This document shows positions 8,501 through 17,644 of a DNA stretch of 53,118 nucleotides, piece after piece; the stretch's first letter is position 1, and each line of letters begins with the position of its first letter. The translations under genes were made by a program, and so were the position numbers. Source of the stretch: Bacteroidales bacterium (GTDB lineage Bacteria > Bacteroidota > Bacteroidia > Bacteroidales > JAGONC01); contig JAQUQD010000012.1 in assembly GCA_028716265.1 (NCBI GenBank), forward strand, positions 1 through 53,118, written 5' to 3'. The notes beneath the pieces were generated by a model, which saw nothing but the letters and a program-made list of their open reading frames with translations, searched no databases and was not told where the DNA came from.

Positions 8501-11140
8501 CTAAAAGTTGTCCCGGAAATCCTTCTTTTTTTGTAACTTCAGATCCTGCAGCATGGGCGATTTGGCATTGATGGCAAAGTTCCAGCTTTGCATCCCGCCG
8601 ATGGGTATCCAGTTGAACCGCATTTCCCAGCAGTGCAGATCGCGGTAGACGCTGATGGAAGTAGTGGAGAACTTGAGATTGTCAAGGTCGATGCCCGATG
8701 AGAACGTCACCTTCCATTTTTTTGTGAGGCTCACATCCCCCGAAAAGGAAAGTGTCTGCACCAGGTCGTTGGTATTGTCCATTTTGGAAACATCATACCG
8801 GTGGTTGAACCTGAAATTATAGGAGAGGTTCAGGCTCCAGGGATTGTTCCAGTCAAAGTAACGTTCGGGCTGATCGACGATCTCCTGAAGCTCTTCCTGC
8901 GTACCGGTCCCGGGTTTGGCGGCAAGGGGCTTTTTCTTTGGCCCGAGCCGGTAGCTGAAGCTCAGGTTCCAGGTGGAGTTCTCAAACCGTAACAGCTTCC
9001 GGTTCTTTTCCCACTGGAACTGGTTGATCCGCCGTCCGGTGGAGTCATCCAGGGCATACAGGTCCCACGTGCCGTTGAACTGCAGGTTAAGGTTCTTAAT
9101 GATCCGGGTTCGGCCCGACATGGAGATGGGTGACCACTTGAGGGAATCCCTGGCGATGTCGTAACCGGTTGCGATGGAAAAGTTCTCAATCAGAACCAGC
9201 TTTTTCACGCCGGTGATGGTGTCTTTTTTTGACCGCACTTTGATCTCGAGGTTGTTCTGAAGGCTGAGTGAGAGGTTACCTGACTTTCCGTAAGGTGCGG
9301 TACCGTAAATGCTGCTCTGAAAAGGTGAGTATCGGACACTGTCGGAATGCTCCTCATCTGAATAGTAATAATCCCAGTATCCGAATTTGGGATTGCCGAA
9401 ATCCGGACGGATGGAAAATCCGACGGAGGGAGTCATCACATGGCGCACGGCCCTCAGCGGGCCCCCTTTGAACTGCAGAATGCCGTAAAGCTTAGTGGAA
9501 ATGGAGGAGGAGATGTTAAAATCCCGGACACCTGCCCACCCTTTCACTGTATCGTTCCTGACATAACCCACGATTGTGTCGCCTCCCCTGATGATGGTAT
9601 CGTTCGTCCATTCCATCATGATCTTCTGGAAATACCAGCGTTCCGTATAGTTGATGCTGTTCGACATGTTGAAGTATTTGAAAAGCTTCATGGTACTGGT
9701 GATGGGTATGCTGTGCCTGACGCCGTTGCGCATATCGTCCAGGAACTTGCCTTCCAGAAGAAGCGAATCATACGTACTGATCCTGTTCTCAGCGTTCATG
9801 GAATAATTCATGCTGATGTTTTCATACCACTTCAACTCTCCCGCCCGCTCCTTTTTGCGGAAGGGGAAGAACCTGTACACTGAAAATGAGATCTTGGGGA
9901 GATAAAAATCCACGGTCTTCTGCAGGGTGTTCTGGGAATGATTCAGGTTAAGAGCAAGGAAATATTTACCCACCCAGTTTTTCTGGTAGGAGATGCTGGA
10001 CTGGAACGTGTTCGACTGATAGTCGTTAAGGGAAACAGGATTGTAACGGTTGTAGCTTCTCGTCACAAAATTGACGTTGGCGCTGAAAGTGCTGCCGGGT
10101 CTTGCCTTGGGGTCCTGTGTATGGATCCACCGAACCGAGAAGTCCTTGTTACGCTGGAACTCCGGGGTGCCCTCTTCACCGATCCGGTTGATCGCATAGC
10201 TGAAGGCAAACGATCCCCCGAATTTATACCGTTTCTTATAGCCCACCGATGGCTTAATGGCCCAGCTTCCCCGGGTATAGACATCCCCTTTGACGGTCAG
10301 GTCGAAGTAATCACTGATTCCCCAGTAATACCCGCCGTTCTCCAGAAAAAAGCCCCTGTCCTTCGATTCCCCGTAGGTAGGGAAGATGATGCCGGAGGTC
10401 CTTCCCTTGAAAATGGGAAATAATCCAAAAGGAACGGCTAAGGGCAGCGGTACGTCGGCAACCACCAGATAAGCCGGTCCTGTTACGATCTTGTTGTCCG
10501 GGATGACCTTGGCTTTTTTGAATTTCATTGAAAAATGGGGATGCTCCGCACTGCAGGTGGTATAATTCCCCGACTCGACATTAATGATGTTGCCTTCCAT
10601 CCGTTTGATCGTTGTCCCGTGGATGTACCCGTCCCCTTCCTGGGTGACCACTCCCTTGATCAATCCCTTTTCCGTCTCAAAATTATAACGCATCTCCTCC
10701 GCCGTAAAGCTCTGTTCACCCTCGGTGAAAACCGGTTTACCCACGGGCTGGTTCAGCGAATCGACCTGAAACGTTGCATAAAGCTCGCTTTTGTTGAAAT
10801 CTATTTCCACATAACCCGCCTTCAGGTTCGTCTTCAGGTAATTCAGCTCTGAATCCCTGAAAAGATATGCTTTTTCCTGTTTCAGGTCAAAGATCAGCGA
10901 GTCAGTCGACTTGTAATCGATCTTCCCTTCGAGCTGGTAGCGGTTGACGGAAGCCCGGAGTGTGTCATTGCCACTCTTATCGAACCGGATCGTGTACAGG
11001 GAGTCGGGCGGAGGCTCAAAGGTAATGGTATCCTGCGCATGGAGGTGTGTGAGGCCTGCAAAAACGGTCAAGAGTGTAATAGAATGGATTACCCACCGTT
11101 TATTTGTTGATAAGTCACGCAATGCGTTGAATCCCGACAA
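8501..11140 (-). CDS. lptD: LPS-assembly outer membrane protein LptD-like
   Basis: A large outer-membrane protein of 879 residues, matching the Bacteroidota LptD-like family that inserts lipopolysaccharide into the outer leaflet. The signal peptide is near residues 15-36 (WVIHSITLLTVFAGLTHLHAQ). An OstA/LptA-like beta-jellyroll follows (about 45-235: YQLEGKIDYKSTDSLIFDL, AEEMRYNFETEKGLIKGVV). The rest is barrel, rich in alternating aromatic strands such as LSLSYRLGP-type segments. The C-terminus ends DNF with an aromatic last residue, as in outer-membrane barrels. No ATG is available: the frame opens with TTG at 11140 after an upstream stop, or with TTG six codons later. It diverges from the amidase gene, and a -7 element lies at 11176-11183. 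Confidence 0.85.
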   Translation of the reverse strand: MSGFNALRDLSTNKRWVIHSITLLTVFAGLTHLHAQDTITFEPPPDSLYTIRFDKSGNDTLRASVNRYQLEGKIDYKSTDSLIFDLKQEKAYLFRDSELNYLKTNLKAGYVEIDFNKSELYATFQVDSLNQPVGKPVFTEGEQSFTAEEMRYNFETEKGLIKGVVTQEGDGYIHGTTIKRMEGNIINVESGNYTTCSAEHPHFSMKFKKAKVIPDNKIVTGPAYLVVADVPLPLAVPFGLFPIFKGRTSGIIFPTYGESKDRGFFLENGGYYWGISDYFDLTVKGDVYTRGSWAIKPSVGYKKRYKFGGSFAFSYAINRIGEEGTPEFQRNKDFSVRWIHTQDPKARPGSTFSANVNFVTRSYNRYNPVSLNDYQSNTFQSSISYQKNWVGKYFLALNLNHSQNTLQKTVDFYLPKISFSVYRFFPFRKKERAGELKWYENISMNYSMNAENRISTYDSLLLEGKFLDDMRNGVRHSIPITSTMKLFKYFNMSNSINYTERWYFQKIMMEWTNDTIIRGGDTIVGYVRNDTVKGWAGVRDFNISSSISTKLYGILQFKGGPLRAVRHVMTPSVGFSIRPDFGNPKFGYWDYYYSDEEHSDSVRYSPFQSSIYGTAPYGKSGNLSLSLQNNLEIKVRSKKDTITGVKKLVLIENFSIATGYDIARDSLKWSPISMSGRTRIIKNLNLQFNGTWDLYALDDSTGRRINQFQWEKNRKLLRFENSTWNLSFSYRLGPKKKPLAAKPGTGTQEELQEIVDQPERYFDWNNPWSLNLSYNFRFNHRYDVSKMDNTNDLVQTLSFSGDVSLTKKWKVTFSSGIDLDNLKFSTTSISVYRDLHCWEMRFNWIPIGGMQSWNFAINAKSPMLQDLKLQKKKDFRDNF

Positions 11141-11153
11141 GATGAAAATAAAC

Positions 11154-11162
11154 TATTTTTGC
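11154..11162 (+). promoter_or_regulatory. -7 promoter element of the amidase gene
   Basis: TATTTTTGC matches TAnnTTTG. The expected transcript start, near 11166, gives a leader of about 35 nt to the GTG at 11201. Confidence 0.6.
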
Positions 11163-11175
11163 ACTTACTACAGAC

Positions 11176-11183
11176 CAAAACTA
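11176..11183 (-). promoter_or_regulatory. -7 promoter element of lptD
   Basis: TAGTTTTG on the minus strand matches TAnnTTTG, with a TTTC 19 nt upstream as a near -33 TTTG. Its expected start site (about 11172) lies downstream of the opposing amidase -7 element, so the two promoters face each other. Confidence 0.5.
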
Positions 11184-11200
11184 AATAAAATCTGCCATAG

Positions 11201-12406
11201 GTGAAACGATCAGGTCTTAATTTTGGTATACTCTGTCTCATCCTCTTCATCTATCCGGCCGCCTTCGCTCAGAACAACCTCACCCGGATCGACAGGGTGG
11301 TGATCGACGCCGGTCACGGCGGAGAAGATCCGGGCGCTCTCGGCAAACATTGCCGGGAAAAGGACATCGTCCTGGCCATCGCCATGAAAACAGGCGAATA
11401 TATCGAAAAGAACATGCCTGACGTCAACGTCATTTACACCCGTAAATCGGACGTATTCATCGAATTGTATAAGCGGGCGCAGATCGCCAATGAGAGTCAC
11501 GCCGACCTTTTTATATCCATCCATTGCAACGCGAATCCCCGAACCACGCCCTACGGCGCAGAGACCTATGTCATGGGCCTGCACAAGAGCGAAGACAACC
11601 TGGAGGTGGCTAAACTGGAGAATGCGGCGATCCTGCTCGAAAGCGACTACACTGCCAACTATGAAGGCTTTGACCCCAACTCCGACGAAGCCTACATCGT
11701 CTTTAACATGTACCAGAATATCTTCCTTGAACAGAGCCTGGCCATGGCTGTGAACGTCCAGGATCAGTTCAGGGAACGGGTGGGAAGAAACGACAGGGGA
11801 GTGAAGCAGGCGGGTTTTCTGGTGCTGTACCGGACGACGATGCCAGGTGTGCTGGTGGAGACAGGTTTTCTGAGCAATGCCGAGGAAGAGCACTACCTGA
11901 TGTCGGAAGAAGGCCAGGTTTATCTGGCATCAGCGATATACAGGGCCTTCAGGGATTATAAAAACAAAATGGAGAGCTCCGTTTCCGACCTGTTGAGCGG
12001 CGCAGGGAAAAACCGTGAAACAACCGATCTGCCAAAAGCGCCATCTGAAAAGACCACCGGTAAACCGGATAAATCGTTAAATCCAGCCCCTTCGGATAAA
12101 CAAGCGGCCAAGACATCAGACGCACAGGCTGCCTCCCGCGATAACGTCTTTTTCCGGGTCCAGTTTTACAGTTCATCGAAAAAACTTCCGCTGAATTCCA
12201 AGCTCTTCAAGGGAATTCAAGATGTCAGGGAATATAGCCACGGAGGATTGTATAAGTATACTGCGGGGAATGAAAGCACCCTGGAGAAAGCCTCCTCGTT
12301 GTGTAAAACCATTCGTTCAAAGGGATTTAATGATGCCTTTGTTGTAGCCTTTCAAAATGAAATGCGTATAACACTCGACCAGGCAAAACAGGCTGTCCGC
12401 CCCTGA
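11201..12406 (+). CDS. N-acetylmuramoyl-L-alanine amidase with C-terminal SPOR-like domain
   Basis: A periplasmic zinc amidase (Amidase_3) of 401 residues that cuts the bond between MurNAc and the stem peptide during cell separation. Signal peptide 1-23 (AFAQ end), catalytic domain about 30-230 with the expected zinc/catalytic residues: His39 (DAGHGGEDPG), Glu53 (REKD), His108 (SIHCNA) and Glu220 (VETGF). A low-complexity Pro/Lys/Ser linker (about 265-310) leads to a SPOR-like repeat (about 315-400: FFRVQFYSSS, YKYTAGNESTLEKA), which in other proteins binds denuded glycan at the septum. The start is GTG at 11201. It is the first of two plus-strand envelope genes; MlaD follows with its own promoter. 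Confidence 0.92.
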   Translation: MKRSGLNFGILCLILFIYPAAFAQNNLTRIDRVVIDAGHGGEDPGALGKHCREKDIVLAIAMKTGEYIEKNMPDVNVIYTRKSDVFIELYKRAQIANESHADLFISIHCNANPRTTPYGAETYVMGLHKSEDNLEVAKLENAAILLESDYTANYEGFDPNSDEAYIVFNMYQNIFLEQSLAMAVNVQDQFRERVGRNDRGVKQAGFLVLYRTTMPGVLVETGFLSNAEEEHYLMSEEGQVYLASAIYRAFRDYKNKMESSVSDLLSGAGKNRETTDLPKAPSEKTTGKPDKSLNPAPSDKQAAKTSDAQAASRDNVFFRVQFYSSSKKLPLNSKLFKGIQDVREYSHGGLYKYTAGNESTLEKASSLCKTIRSKGFNDAFVVAFQNEMRITLDQAKQAVRP

Positions 12407-12473
12407 CTGTGAATCCCCGGGAGGAGGATTCCATTATCCATAAAGAATCATCGGCCGGATCGTCAAATTTTGT

Positions 12474-12482
12474 TATATTTGC
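12474..12482 (+). promoter_or_regulatory. -7 promoter element of the MlaD-like gene
   Basis: TATATTTGC matches TAnnTTTG, 18 bp before the GTG start at 12501. Confidence 0.6.
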
Positions 12483-12500
12483 ATTTCTAAAAGATGACCA

Positions 12501-13511
12501 GTGATATTATCCCGTGAATCAAAAATTGGCCTTGTCTTCATCTTCGCCCTTATCCTTTTGGTCTGGGGGCTGAATTTTTTAAAAGGCAAGACCCTTCTCA
12601 AGCCGGAGCGGAATTTTTTTGCCATATATGAACGCATCGACGGACTGATTGTCGCCAATCCGGTCAATATCAATGGTTTTGCCGTTGGACAGGTGATGAA
12701 GATTGAATTTGAAAGCGAGACCTCTCCGCGTATCGTCGTGGAATTCATGTTGGACAAGAAGATCAAAATCCCGAAGAATACGGTTGCACGGATCTATTCA
12801 GAGGACCTGCTGGGGGGCAAATCCATCGATCTGATCCTTGGGGATTCCCCGGAATACTGCGAACCTGGAGACACGCTTGCTTCAGCCATCGAGCAATCGC
12901 TTCGCGAGGAAGTGAACCGGCAGGTAGAACCCATCCGGCGCAAGGCTGAGAACCTGATCTCTTCCATCGATTCCATGGTCACCATCATCCAGATGGTGTT
13001 CAATGAGAACATGAGGGATGATCTGATCGCCAGCGTCGCCAGCCTGAAAAGCACGTTCGGAAACCTGGCCAACACGACCTCTGCCATCGATACGCTGGTC
13101 ATCACCCAACAACGAAAGCTTGTCGACATCATCGGCCACATCGAATCCATCACCCACAACCTGCAAAACAGCAATGCGGAGATCACCAATGTCCTGGCCA
13201 ACTTTTCAGCGATCAGCGATACGATCGCTCAGATAAAAATATCCAGGACGCTCTCGGACCTCAACCAGACCCTTTCCGATATTGCCATGATCGTTGAAAA
13301 GATCAACCAGGGGGATGGTTCCATGGGATTGTTGATCAATGACCAGGAGTTGTACAATAACCTGGTGACCTCTTCCACAGAGTTGAATTTATTGCTTGAG
13401 GACCTCAGGTTGAATCCGCAGCGGTATATCTCTGTTTCCGTCTTTGGTAAAAAACCCGGTAAACAGCCCTATATACCACCCGCAGAAATGGAATCCGGCG
13501 AAAAAAAGTAA
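12501..13511 (+). CDS. mlaD: MlaD/MCE domain lipid-transport protein
   Basis: A 336-residue inner-membrane-anchored MCE protein. One N-terminal membrane helix (about 8-26: IGLVFIFALILLVWGLNFL) precedes a single MCE domain (about 36-120: FAIYERIDGLIVANPVNINGFAVG, then GGKSIDLILGDS). A long helical, probably coiled-coil tail follows (about 135-290), as in MlaD-like subunits that build a hexameric periplasmic ring and pass phospholipids between membranes with an ABC transporter. No mlaE or mlaF is present in the window. The start is GTG at 12501; no ATG is available near the N-terminus. The C-terminal end (FGKKPGKQPY) is basic. It converges on the OstA-like gene. Confidence 0.9.
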   Translation: MILSRESKIGLVFIFALILLVWGLNFLKGKTLLKPERNFFAIYERIDGLIVANPVNINGFAVGQVMKIEFESETSPRIVVEFMLDKKIKIPKNTVARIYSEDLLGGKSIDLILGDSPEYCEPGDTLASAIEQSLREEVNRQVEPIRRKAENLISSIDSMVTIIQMVFNENMRDDLIASVASLKSTFGNLANTTSAIDTLVITQQRKLVDIIGHIESITHNLQNSNAEITNVLANFSAISDTIAQIKISRTLSDLNQTLSDIAMIVEKINQGDGSMGLLINDQELYNNLVTSSTELNLLLEDLRLNPQRYISVSVFGKKPGKQPYIPPAEMESGEKK

Positions 13512-13527
13512 GGCTGCACCTCTCTTA

Positions 13528-15057
13528 TCACTGAAAAATCCCGTTCTTGTCCAGGGGCCGTTGATCGGCCTTCCAGCTGAATCCCCTCAGCATCTTCTCC
13601 TGTTCCGGTATATCCTTCTCAGGGTACAGGATGGCTGTGGGGCGATCTATGTAAACAATGCGCTCAATCGTATTGTCCGAAACGAAAATCCACATGGAAC
13701 CTGATACTGCCTTATTGATCCCGATCAGGGACTCGTCGTCGTCACGGACATAATAGATGGTCTCCGAGTTGGATTCCACTCGGATCCTGTTAAGCTCATT
13801 ATCAACGAAATATCCCATCATGTTCAGCCCCCGGATCTGGTTGAACCGAACAGAATCATCCATTGAGATGATCAGGGATGTGTTGTGCAGCTGCATCCGG
13901 TCGATCTGTTTGTTGCGGAACCAGATCCTGATGGAATCCGCAGTGAGCTGGTTTTCATCCGACCAGAGCACCGGATCGTTGTATAAGGTCAGTACGGAGT
14001 CGGCGATGTTATTATACAGGGAGTCGCACATGCCCTGAATATCCGTACGGTAAAATTTGACTTTATGATAGGCATAGAGGTCCTGTGCTTTCTGGGCCGA
14101 ATCGAAGTAAGCGATGAGGGTGTCTGCATGCATGAAGAGGGAGTCTTCCCGGTCGGCCATGATGGCCAGGGCGCTGTCGGTCATCATGGAGAACCGCTGC
14201 TCTTTGCTGTAGAGGGAGTAGTTCCCTTTGAGAACGATATCCTGGACGGTGTCGGTGACCGTCACATTGCGGTAAGCCCTTCCCAGTCCTGACTTTTGCT
14301 CATAATAGATGCTGTCGGCTGTCAGTATCTGGTCGCCGGTGCGTATCAATGAACCTTTTCCCAGGTATGAGCGGTCGTTGCGTGTGTCAAACCATCCGGT
14401 AAGGCAATAAATATAGAAATCATCCGATTCGATGTGTGTCGGTCCGATGAAATAGGCAATTTCGGTTTCCGTGGCATAACGCATCGTATCCGCCCGCACG
14501 GTGTAGTCAGTATCGTTCAGGATTACGTCCCTGCTGAAGGCAAACGTCTTTTCCCGGATGTAATAATACCCTGTTTCGCTCAACAACTCGTTGTCCTGGG
14601 ATATGATCCTTCCTCCCTGGTGGTACTCGGTCACCTGAGTGTTCCGGTTGTAAATCAGGAAATCGGTATAGAGGGTGGTCTGGTTGTCGATCAGCACCAC
14701 TTCCCTTTCGATCTCCCCGATCTTGGTATTCCCGTCGTACCAGATGTGTTTGCCATACAGATGAATGGTGTCGCTGGATTCCACGTGGATGTCTCCCATG
14801 GCTTCCACCCGGTTCTCGACATCGTTAAGGTACGCTGTATCACAATACAGATACACTCCGTCGTGCTCAAGGATGATATTGCCTGTCAGCACCTGTACCT
14901 GCGCATTGGCACGCTTGTCGTAACTGATCTCGTCGGCCTGGATCAACCGGATCAGCGCTGTGTCCTGGCCAAAAGCCTGACTGGCCATGATCAGTAACAG
15001 AATCAGCCATCCGGCTCCGGAAGGTACTGCGTACCGGTATCTGAAAGGCTTCCGCAT
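13528..15057 (-). CDS. OstA-like organic-solvent-tolerance/LptA-type protein
   Basis: An exported protein of 509 residues built from repeated OstA/LptA-type beta-jellyroll strands (NIILEHDGVYLYCDTAYLN, DIHVESSDTIHLYGKH, TVRADTMRYATETEIAYF). Such proteins form the periplasmic LPS bridge or line it; this is a second OstA-domain protein near lptD. The signal peptide is at residues about 10-32 (GWLILLLIMASQAFGQ). The frame is open to 15111, but a perfect -7 element (15061-15069) ends just before the ATG at 15057, so I place the start there; the mRNA would then be nearly leaderless. A barrel is not evident, so it is unlikely to be a second LptD. The ClC gene lies 46 bp upstream on the same strand. 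Confidence 0.85.
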   Translation of the reverse strand: MRKPFRYRYAVPSGAGWLILLLIMASQAFGQDTALIRLIQADEISYDKRANAQVQVLTGNIILEHDGVYLYCDTAYLNDVENRVEAMGDIHVESSDTIHLYGKHIWYDGNTKIGEIEREVVLIDNQTTLYTDFLIYNRNTQVTEYHQGGRIISQDNELLSETGYYYIREKTFAFSRDVILNDTDYTVRADTMRYATETEIAYFIGPTHIESDDFYIYCLTGWFDTRNDRSYLGKGSLIRTGDQILTADSIYYEQKSGLGRAYRNVTVTDTVQDIVLKGNYSLYSKEQRFSMMTDSALAIMADREDSLFMHADTLIAYFDSAQKAQDLYAYHKVKFYRTDIQGMCDSLYNNIADSVLTLYNDPVLWSDENQLTADSIRIWFRNKQIDRMQLHNTSLIISMDDSVRFNQIRGLNMMGYFVDNELNRIRVESNSETIYYVRDDDESLIGINKAVSGSMWIFVSDNTIERIVYIDRPTAILYPEKDIPEQEKMLRGFSWKADQRPLDKNGIFQ

Positions 15058-15060
15058 GAT

Positions 15061-15069
15061 GCAAAGGTA
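15061..15069 (-). promoter_or_regulatory. -7 promoter element of the OstA-like gene
   Basis: TACCTTTGC matches TAnnTTTG. It ends only 3 bp before the ATG at 15057, implying a leaderless or near-leaderless transcript. Confidence 0.5.
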
Positions 15070-15103
15070 TTCACTAATGACCAACGTGCATTCAACAGCA
15101 TTA

Positions 15104-16879
15104 TTATTCATCCGAGATCGTCCTCATCATTTTCCGGTACTCCGAGAAAACATTTGCCTTCGAAACAAATCCGACATATTTGCCTTCGTGCAACACAACC
15201 AGAACGAATTGTCCCGAACGCTGGAACTTCTCGGTCACTTCTTCCATGGTATCATCCAGATCGACCGTCACAGGAGGGATGACCATCAGATCGCTGACGT
15301 ATGTGGTGCCATAGAGCTCAGGCTTGAACATGATTTTCCGGACATCGTCCAGGGTGATCAGGCCTTTGAAGAAACCTCCGTCATCCACCACAGGGAAGAG
15401 GTTCCGCGATGATCTGGAAACCAGCCTCACCAGGTCACCCAGGTATTCATTCGGTTGCAGGGGTAAAAAATTCTTCTCGATCAGGTCCTCTACCTTCATG
15501 AGTGTCAGGACCGCCTTGTCTTTATCATGGGTGATCAGTTCGCCCCGCTGGGCGAGCAGGTGAGTATAAACCGAATTGGAGACGAAGATCCTGACCGTTA
15601 CGTAGGTGATGGCTGATGTGATCATCAGGGGAAGGAACAGCTGGTATCCCCCCGTGATCTCCGCGATCATGAAGATACTGGTCAGCGGTGCGTGCAGGAC
15701 GCCTGCAATAACCCCTCCCATGCCTGCCAGGGCATAGTTCCCTGCGGGGACGGGTCCCAGTCCCAAATGGTTGACAAGCCCTGCGAACAGCAATCCGGTA
15801 AAAACACCGGTAAAAAGTGCAGGCGCGAAGATACCACCAATGCCCCCCGCTCCGAAGGTTACAACCGTAGTGACCGCCTTCAGCAGGATCATGAGGAGAA
15901 ATAGCACAAATATGGTTTGAGGTTCCGACTGATACTGACCTAATATGCTGTTATCCAGTATTGGCCCATAGTTACCGCTCAAAGCAGCATTGACCGCTTC
16001 GTACCCCTCCCCATAAAGCGCCGGAAAGAGAAATATCAGCAGCCCCAGTATGCCGCTACCCACCAGCCACCGGACATACCAGGGCCCGATACGTTGAAAA
16101 AGCCGCTCAATATATATGTAAGTCTTTGTAAAATAGGTAGATACAATACCTGCCAGGATCCCTAACACCACGTAATAGGGTACATCCGAAATCATGAAAT
16201 GACCCTGGATCTCAAAGGGATACAGCACAGCCTGGCCCAATAAGAAATAGGAGGTAAGGACTGCCGTGGCTGATGCGATCAATAGCGGTATGATGGAAAA
16301 CGTTGTCAGGTCGATCATGATCACCTCAACGGCAAACAGCATGGCCGCAATGGGTGCCTGAAAAATGGAGGCCATGGCCGCGGTGCTTGCCACGCCGATC
16401 ATCAGCGTGACCTGCTTATAGTTCAGGTTCAGCATCCTGCCCAGGTTCGACCCGATTGCAGCTCCGGTACCGATGGTTGGTCCTTCAAGACCAACCGATC
16501 CTCCAAATCCCACCGTTACCACACTGGCAATGATAGAGGCATACGTTTGAAAAGGAGCCAGGATTCCCTTTTTTTTCGAGATGGCATGAAGAACCGTGGG
16601 TATACCATGGCTGAGGGGCCGCCGAAGGATATACCGGATGAAAACGACCGTTAGCAGTATCCCGGCCATTGGGTAAAGAAGATATAGAGAATGATGGCTG
16701 GTGGGAGAGATACCTGCCGTCAGCCAGTTATGGATAAAAGCTACGCCGTTCTTAATGATCACTGCGCTTAATCCTCCCAGCACTCCGACCACCACGCTCA
16801 GTATCAGGATGAACTGCTGGTCGCTGATGCGTCGGGCGCGCCAGATCAGAATTCGTTCGAGGAGAACAGGCTTTACCAT
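15104..16879 (-). CDS. ClC family chloride channel/antiporter with two CBS domains
   Basis: A 591-residue membrane protein of the ClC family. Residues 25 to about 430 form the helical transport core with the selectivity motifs SHGIP (90-94), GSVGLEGP with the gating Glu132, and GAGGIGGIFAP. Two CBS domains follow at about 455-520 and 530-588, as in regulated ClC proteins that bind nucleotides. The retained gating glutamate is compatible with Cl-/H+ exchange, but sequence alone does not separate exchanger from channel. The start ATG at 16879 lies about 25 nt downstream of a promoter. Transcription runs toward the OstA-like gene, but that gene has its own promoter, so co-expression is not certain. 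Confidence 0.93.
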   Translation of the reverse strand: MVKPVLLERILIWRARRISDQQFILILSVVVGVLGGLSAVIIKNGVAFIHNWLTAGISPTSHHSLYLLYPMAGILLTVVFIRYILRRPLSHGIPTVLHAISKKKGILAPFQTYASIIASVVTVGFGGSVGLEGPTIGTGAAIGSNLGRMLNLNYKQVTLMIGVASTAAMASIFQAPIAAMLFAVEVIMIDLTTFSIIPLLIASATAVLTSYFLLGQAVLYPFEIQGHFMISDVPYYVVLGILAGIVSTYFTKTYIYIERLFQRIGPWYVRWLVGSGILGLLIFLFPALYGEGYEAVNAALSGNYGPILDNSILGQYQSEPQTIFVLFLLMILLKAVTTVVTFGAGGIGGIFAPALFTGVFTGLLFAGLVNHLGLGPVPAGNYALAGMGGVIAGVLHAPLTSIFMIAEITGGYQLFLPLMITSAITYVTVRIFVSNSVYTHLLAQRGELITHDKDKAVLTLMKVEDLIEKNFLPLQPNEYLGDLVRLVSRSSRNLFPVVDDGGFFKGLITLDDVRKIMFKPELYGTTYVSDLMVIPPVTVDLDDTMEEVTEKFQRSGQFVLVVLHEGKYVGFVSKANVFSEYRKMMRTISDE

Positions 16880-16907
16880 CGACCGGTTTTATTGATGCTT
16901 GGATCTC

Positions 16908-16915
16908 CAAAAATA
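16908..16915 (-). promoter_or_regulatory. -7 promoter element of the ClC gene
   Basis: TATTTTTG on the minus strand matches TAnnTTTG, 29 bp before the ATG at 16879. Confidence 0.55.
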
Positions 16916-16982
16916 CAAAGAAAAGACAGCCTGCACCGAATCTTCTTTTAATGGAAAGGGTCAGATGAACGAAAGGATTTTC

Positions 16983-16991
16983 TATTTTTGC
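16983..16991 (+). promoter_or_regulatory. -7 promoter element of the lipoprotein/PepSY pair
   Basis: TATTTTTGC matches TAnnTTTG. A GGAGG ribosome-binding site, rare in this window, lies at 17041-17045 ahead of the ATG at 17050. Confidence 0.6.
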
Positions 16992-17049
16992 AAAACTTAT
17001 CCAGGTACCCGGTAGGGATACTTCTGATCATTTTAATCACGGAGGTAAT

Positions 17050-17634
17050 ATGCATACTCGTTTTATGTTTTTTATCGTTCTTTCCTTACTACTGCTATCC
17101 TGCGGCACGCGGTCGGACAAATCACAGCAGGCCGATTCTGCCGGTATGGCTGTGCTGACAGTAGACAATTTTGACGCACAGGCAGGAGACTTTATCGGCA
17201 AGGAAGTACAAATTGAAGGGCTGGTAGATCACGTTTGCCGCCATGGAGGCAAACGGATGTTCCTTGTTCAGACGGAGGGTGAGGGCCGTGTGAAGGTGGT
17301 CACTGGCGAAACGATCCCCGCCTTTGATGTCGAACTGGAGGGCCATGAGGTCATTGTCATTGGGATTGTCGATGAATTAAGAGTGGATGAACAATACCTT
17401 GCTGAATGGGAAAAGGAACTTACAGATCAGGAAGCTGCTGAGTCTGAAACCGCCGGGGCCCAAGAGTATGCTGAAGGTTCTCATACCGGCCTGGGTGAAC
17501 AGGCCGACCAGGGGACCCATGACGCAGCCTGGGACCAGATATCCGGATACAGGGCTCAGATAGCTGCCAGCGAAAAAGGATACCTTTCTTTCTATTCAAT
17601 CATCTGTTCGGAGTTCAAAAAGAAGGAAAATTAA
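17050..17634 (+). CDS. lipoprotein with OB-fold-like domain
   Basis: A 194-residue predicted lipoprotein. The signal peptide ends in a lipobox, LLLLSC, with the acylated Cys at residue 18. Residues about 38-120 look like an OB-fold of the tRNA_anti-like/BOF type: DFIGKEVQIEGLVDHVCRHGGKRMFLV, split by a Cys-His pair, then VELEGHEVIVIGIVDELRVDE. The remaining ~70 residues are acidic, rich in Glu, Gly and Ala, probably a flexible linker, with a helical end. The function is unknown. It has the best Shine-Dalgarno site in the window (GGAGG, 5 nt before ATG). A PepSY membrane gene starts 10 bp after its stop, so the two are almost surely co-expressed. Confidence 0.75.
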   Translation: MHTRFMFFIVLSLLLLSCGTRSDKSQQADSAGMAVLTVDNFDAQAGDFIGKEVQIEGLVDHVCRHGGKRMFLVQTEGEGRVKVVTGETIPAFDVELEGHEVIVIGIVDELRVDEQYLAEWEKELTDQEAAESETAGAQEYAEGSHTGLGEQADQGTHDAAWDQISGYRAQIAASEKGYLSFYSIICSEFKKKEN

Positions 17635-17644
17635 TCAGAACGCG

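Noticed and set aside
12413-12433. Short inverted repeat GAATCC/GGATTC after the amidase gene
   Set aside because: The stem is only 6 bp with a 9-nt loop and no T-tract follows.
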